From Thaumasiovibrio sp043421945 (lineage in GTDB: Bacteria > Pseudomonadota > Gammaproteobacteria > Enterobacterales > Vibrionaceae), in NCBI GenBank assembly GCA_043421945.1, contig JBHOGO010000028.1:1-47193 (forward strand): a stretch of 47,193 nucleotides of DNA. The letters are read 5' to 3'. Under the pieces are notes generated by a model, which ran no database searches, was not told the DNA's origin, and worked only from the letters and a program-made list of their open reading frames with translations. A program made the position numbers and the translations under genes. Below are positions 44,810 through 47,193 of this stretch, piece after piece. Positions within the stretch are counted from its first letter, which is position 1. Every line of letters begins with the position of its first letter.

Positions 44810-45049
44810 AATGTTCACCTCTCGAATTGCATGCCCGTATTAAAGAGGCGGTTTTATAGCGTTTAGTGCGCTAAAGTGCAAGTAGATACTGACAACATGC
44901 GCTATCGTCACACCAATAGCATTGGCGATAAAGCCTTGCTACGGTACCAATACCCTCGTAGCTTATTCATAAAAAATGACGATGCAATTTTGACCTGTAT
45001 CCCTAAGTCTAGTATGCTTCGCGTCCTTTTTAAGATGGCTAAAAAGATA

Positions 45050-45313
45050 ATGACTCACACACACGTAGAATGCCGTTTAGGTTGTGGCGCATGCTGCATT
45101 GCACCCAGCATTTCATCATCAATTCCAGGCATGCCTAATGGCAAATTAGCGAACACACGCTGCATTCAATTGAACGAAGAAAACTTGTGTAAGTTATTTG
45201 GCAAAAAAGAAAGGCCTAAAGTCTGTGCAGACTTCAAGCCCTGTATAGATATTTGCGGAAAGAGTAACACTCACGCTCTTCAACAACTCATCGAGCTAGA
45301 ATCACTCACCTGA
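45050..45313 (+). CDS. YkgJ-family cysteine-cluster protein
   Basis: A small protein of about 87 residues with CRLGCGACCIAPSISS and later CIQL, LCKLFG, VCADF and PCIDIC, the pattern of the YkgJ-like family (CxxCxxCC core). A metal or Fe-S site is likely; function unknown. The open frame begins at 44876, but residues before the conserved core are atypical. ATG at 45050 fits the homologues; ATG at 45035 is an alternative. Ribosome sites are weak at both. Confidence 0.75.
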   Translation: MTHTHVECRLGCGACCIAPSISSSIPGMPNGKLANTRCIQLNEENLCKLFGKKERPKVCADFKPCIDICGKSNTHALQQLIELESLT

Positions 45314-45356
45314 GCCATATTGCTAGCTGAAAATAAGATTCAGCCAGCCTAGACAT

Positions 45357-45602
45357 TTAACCGCGATATTCACCGGTTAAAATACGCAATGCCGATTTTG
45401 CATGCTCAACAGCTTCGTGACCTGTTGATGTAAGGTAACCACCATCACTCGATGAAATTAAGCCTTTATCAAACAAGCGCTTTGCGGCATCAATTTTTGA
45501 TGTCCCCGCGTCGTTACGTACTTTGATCCCTTCACGATCAGAATGAAGTGGGAAAAGTACCAACAGATTCATCTCAGCAACCAATTCGTCGTTATATTGC
45601 AT
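45357..45602 (-). CDS. TIGR02647-family small protein
   Basis: An 81-residue protein with the family pattern ELVAEMNLLVLFPLHSDREGIKV and a KRLFDKGLISSSDGGYLTSTG segment resembling a small winged helix, so a DNA-binding role is possible but not shown. The ATG at 45602 follows AAGGAAGG; the frame extends to 45629 without support. Confidence 0.75.
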   Translation of the reverse strand: MQYNDELVAEMNLLVLFPLHSDREGIKVRNDAGTSKIDAAKRLFDKGLISSSDGGYLTSTGHEAVEHAKSALRILTGEYRG

Positions 45603-45854
45603 ACTACCTACCTTCCTTAACAGTTTCATTCATTGTACTGATTTGCAAAGTGAAAAAAGCGTTAGCGCTCATAGTAATGAACATTCAAAGTGTACTTGCT
45701 CAAACTACCACCGACTTTCTGTTGCTTAGTATAGACCTCTCAAACGAGAGTCTCAGAAAATTAGCCGTATTCACACGCATATCACCCATAGCAGGTATAG
45801 CGTTAAATCTTAAGATACCTTTCACTTAAATGAGCTACGACCCTCGCATTTAAA

Positions 45855-47021
45855 CTATGAAGCGCCAGAGACAAACACTAGTCTCTTTGGGTTTTCTGGA
45901 ATCAGTCTTGCGAGAATCAGTGAACCAACAGCAAAAGCGACACCAACCAAGAAAACTGCAGTACTAGAGTGCAACCAGACTAATCCTAATACAACGGGAA
46001 TAACAACGGCAGCGATATGGTTGATCGTAAACGAAACCCCAGCCGTTGAGGCAATATCTTTTGGATCGGCAATTTTTTGGAAATACGTTTTTATCGCGAT
46101 GGCGAGTGCAAAGAATAAGTGATCAATAACATAAAGGGCCGCTGCAACATTGGTAGTTTCAACAAACGCATACCCAGCGAAAACGACTATCAAACCTAAA
46201 TATTCGACAGTGAGTGCTTTGCGCTCGCCGACTCGCCCAATCCAAGCGCCAATCTTACTGGCAAACAACATATTAAATGCATAGTTAGCAATAAACAGTA
46301 AGCTTATTTGACCAACGCTGTAACCAAATTTTTCGACCATCATGAAGCCTGCAAAGACCACAAAAATTTGACGACGAGCACCACTAAACATGGTTAGCGC
46401 ATAAAAAAGCCAATACTCTTTACGTACAACCAGTGACTTATGCTGATCATGCTCTTGCTGAAAAATAGGAAAGCTAGCCCAAGCAATAAAAACAATAACG
46501 AGCCCCAGCAGGCCAAACCCCATATAAACGGCATTATAACTAACGTTAAATTGCTCCATTAACAGCCACACAAAACTGTAAGCTAAGAGGCTTCCTAGCC
46601 CCTTTATCGCCAGCGCTTTCCCCAAGAAATGTGGAGAGCGATCTTTATCAACCCACTGCAAAGTGAGGGATTGATTCACCGTCTCAAAATAATGAAAGCC
46701 AATCGACATGACCATCGTCGTAAAGTACAAACCCCAAACAGTTGGAAACCAACCAGTTATCGCTACCCCCACGCACATGATAGCTAAGAACACATAAGCA
46801 AAGACTTGTTCTCGAATGAAGAGCAACAGATAAATTGCCGTAAAGGCTAAGAACCCTGGGACTTCTCGCAAACTCTGTAAAATACCAATTTCACGCCCTG
46901 TGAAATCAGCCATCTCAATCACGAAGTTATTCAGCAGTACATTCCACACCGCAAAGGTTAGCGACATGACAAAAGCCATAATGAGCAGCAATATTTCTGG
47001 GCGGCGATAAGAGGTATTCAC
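45855..47021 (-). CDS. Major facilitator superfamily transporter
   Basis: A 388-residue protein with about 12 hydrophobic segments and the two-bundle layout of MFS carriers, including a central loop after TM6 (residues about 190-205) and RVGERKA in the loop between TM8 and TM9. The N-terminal half lacks the classical DRxGRR loop (FIREQVFAY instead). Substrate unknown; no regulator or enzyme gene nearby hints at it. Confidence 0.83.
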   Translation of the reverse strand: MNTSYRRPEILLLIMAFVMSLTFAVWNVLLNNFVIEMADFTGREIGILQSLREVPGFLAFTAIYLLLFIREQVFAYVFLAIMCVGVAITGWFPTVWGLYFTTMVMSIGFHYFETVNQSLTLQWVDKDRSPHFLGKALAIKGLGSLLAYSFVWLLMEQFNVSYNAVYMGFGLLGLVIVFIAWASFPIFQQEHDQHKSLVVRKEYWLFYALTMFSGARRQIFVVFAGFMMVEKFGYSVGQISLLFIANYAFNMLFASKIGAWIGRVGERKALTVEYLGLIVVFAGYAFVETTNVAAALYVIDHLFFALAIAIKTYFQKIADPKDIASTAGVSFTINHIAAVVIPVVLGLVWLHSSTAVFLVGVAFAVGSLILARLIPENPKRLVFVSGAS

Positions 47022-47118
47022 AAAGAGAAGCCTGCTTTCAAAGAGTCGGCTTAAAATCGTAACAGCTTTTTAACGTAAGAACGAGCGCCAAAAAAAGCAG
47101 CCTCTTTACTCTCTTTGT

Positions 47119-47143
47119 GACTACTCACCGCCCTATCGGGCGA
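47119..47143. repeat. Palindromic element, copy B
   Basis: CTACTCACCGCCC directly followed by TATCGGGCGA, with GTGA/TCAC making a preceding small hairpin. It is a shortened relative of the element at 38841-38889. A further perfect inverted repeat CTCGATA-G-TATCGAG lies at 47168-47182. No gene is seen in 47022-47193. Confidence 0.5.
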
Positions 47144-47193
47144 TGCTTCTTATTTCGTTAGCCGTTGCTCGATAGTATCGAGGCTTACGCAGC

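Noticed and set aside
44876..45049. N-terminal extension of the YkgJ-like protein
   Set aside because: The extra 58 residues have no family likeness, and the conserved cysteine core starts just after the ATG at 45050.

Overview
The window is a compact chromosomal segment of a Gammaproteobacterium, almost certainly a member of the Vibrionaceae. Three things support this: a FadR of 285 residues carrying the central insertion known from Vibrio FadR (Escherichia coli FadR is 239), the gene order topB-ydjA-fadH-sppA-ansA-yeaC-DUF2989-msrB-gapA-yeaD followed by yeaG-yeaH-ycgB-fadR-dsbB, and the YejK/YejL/YejM and FeoABC sets. I cannot assign a genus. I see no rRNA, tRNA, CRISPR array, prophage or insertion sequence. 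About 37 protein genes fill most of the sequence, with many clear Rho-independent terminators between them.

Layout. 1-931: terminator-like hairpins and a secreted solute-binding-like protein. 1035-3759: feoABC ferrous iron uptake, reading leftward, with an FNR-type site and a Fur box in the promoter. 3969-5084: asd. 5643-8036: a pair of YjiH/YjiG-like GATE-domain membrane proteins followed by an M20 metallopeptidase. 8146-12776: an FNR-box ygbA gene, then two overlapping genes for a hybrid histidine kinase and a membrane-anchored Hpt protein. 13033-16205: yejK, divergent from yejL-yejM. 16232-19114: a small lipoprotein, an SDR oxidoreductase and a GAF-GGDEF diguanylate cyclase.

19147-31678: topB with an apparent SOS (LexA) operator, ydjA, fadH with a FadR operator, sppA, ansA, yeaC, a DUF2989 lipoprotein, msrB, gapA and yeaD. 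31765-37350: a VOC-family protein and the yeaG-yeaH-ycgB stress cluster. 37433-39660: fadR and dsbB, separated by an 830 bp gap where nhaB sits in E. coli. 39823-47021: a SPOUT methyltransferase, a HAD phosphatase, a Nudix/YecA gene pair, an NAD(P)-binding protein, dusC, two divergent cysteine-cluster proteins (YcgN, YkgJ types), a TIGR02647-type small protein and an MFS transporter.

How the parts connect. Several regulators can be read from the DNA. Oxygen limitation (FNR) probably acts on feoABC and ygbA, and possibly on the yjiHG-like operon. Fur probably represses feo. FadR, encoded in this window, probably represses fadH 13 kb away. LexA probably represses topB. The least understood parts are the split phosphorelay (hybrid kinase plus membrane Hpt with no response regulator nearby), the GATE pair plus M20 peptidase, and the replaced or deleted nhaB locus, which contains a long perfect palindrome related to one at the right edge of the window. 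No wholly new defence or mobile system is visible; most of the window is ordinary core genome.
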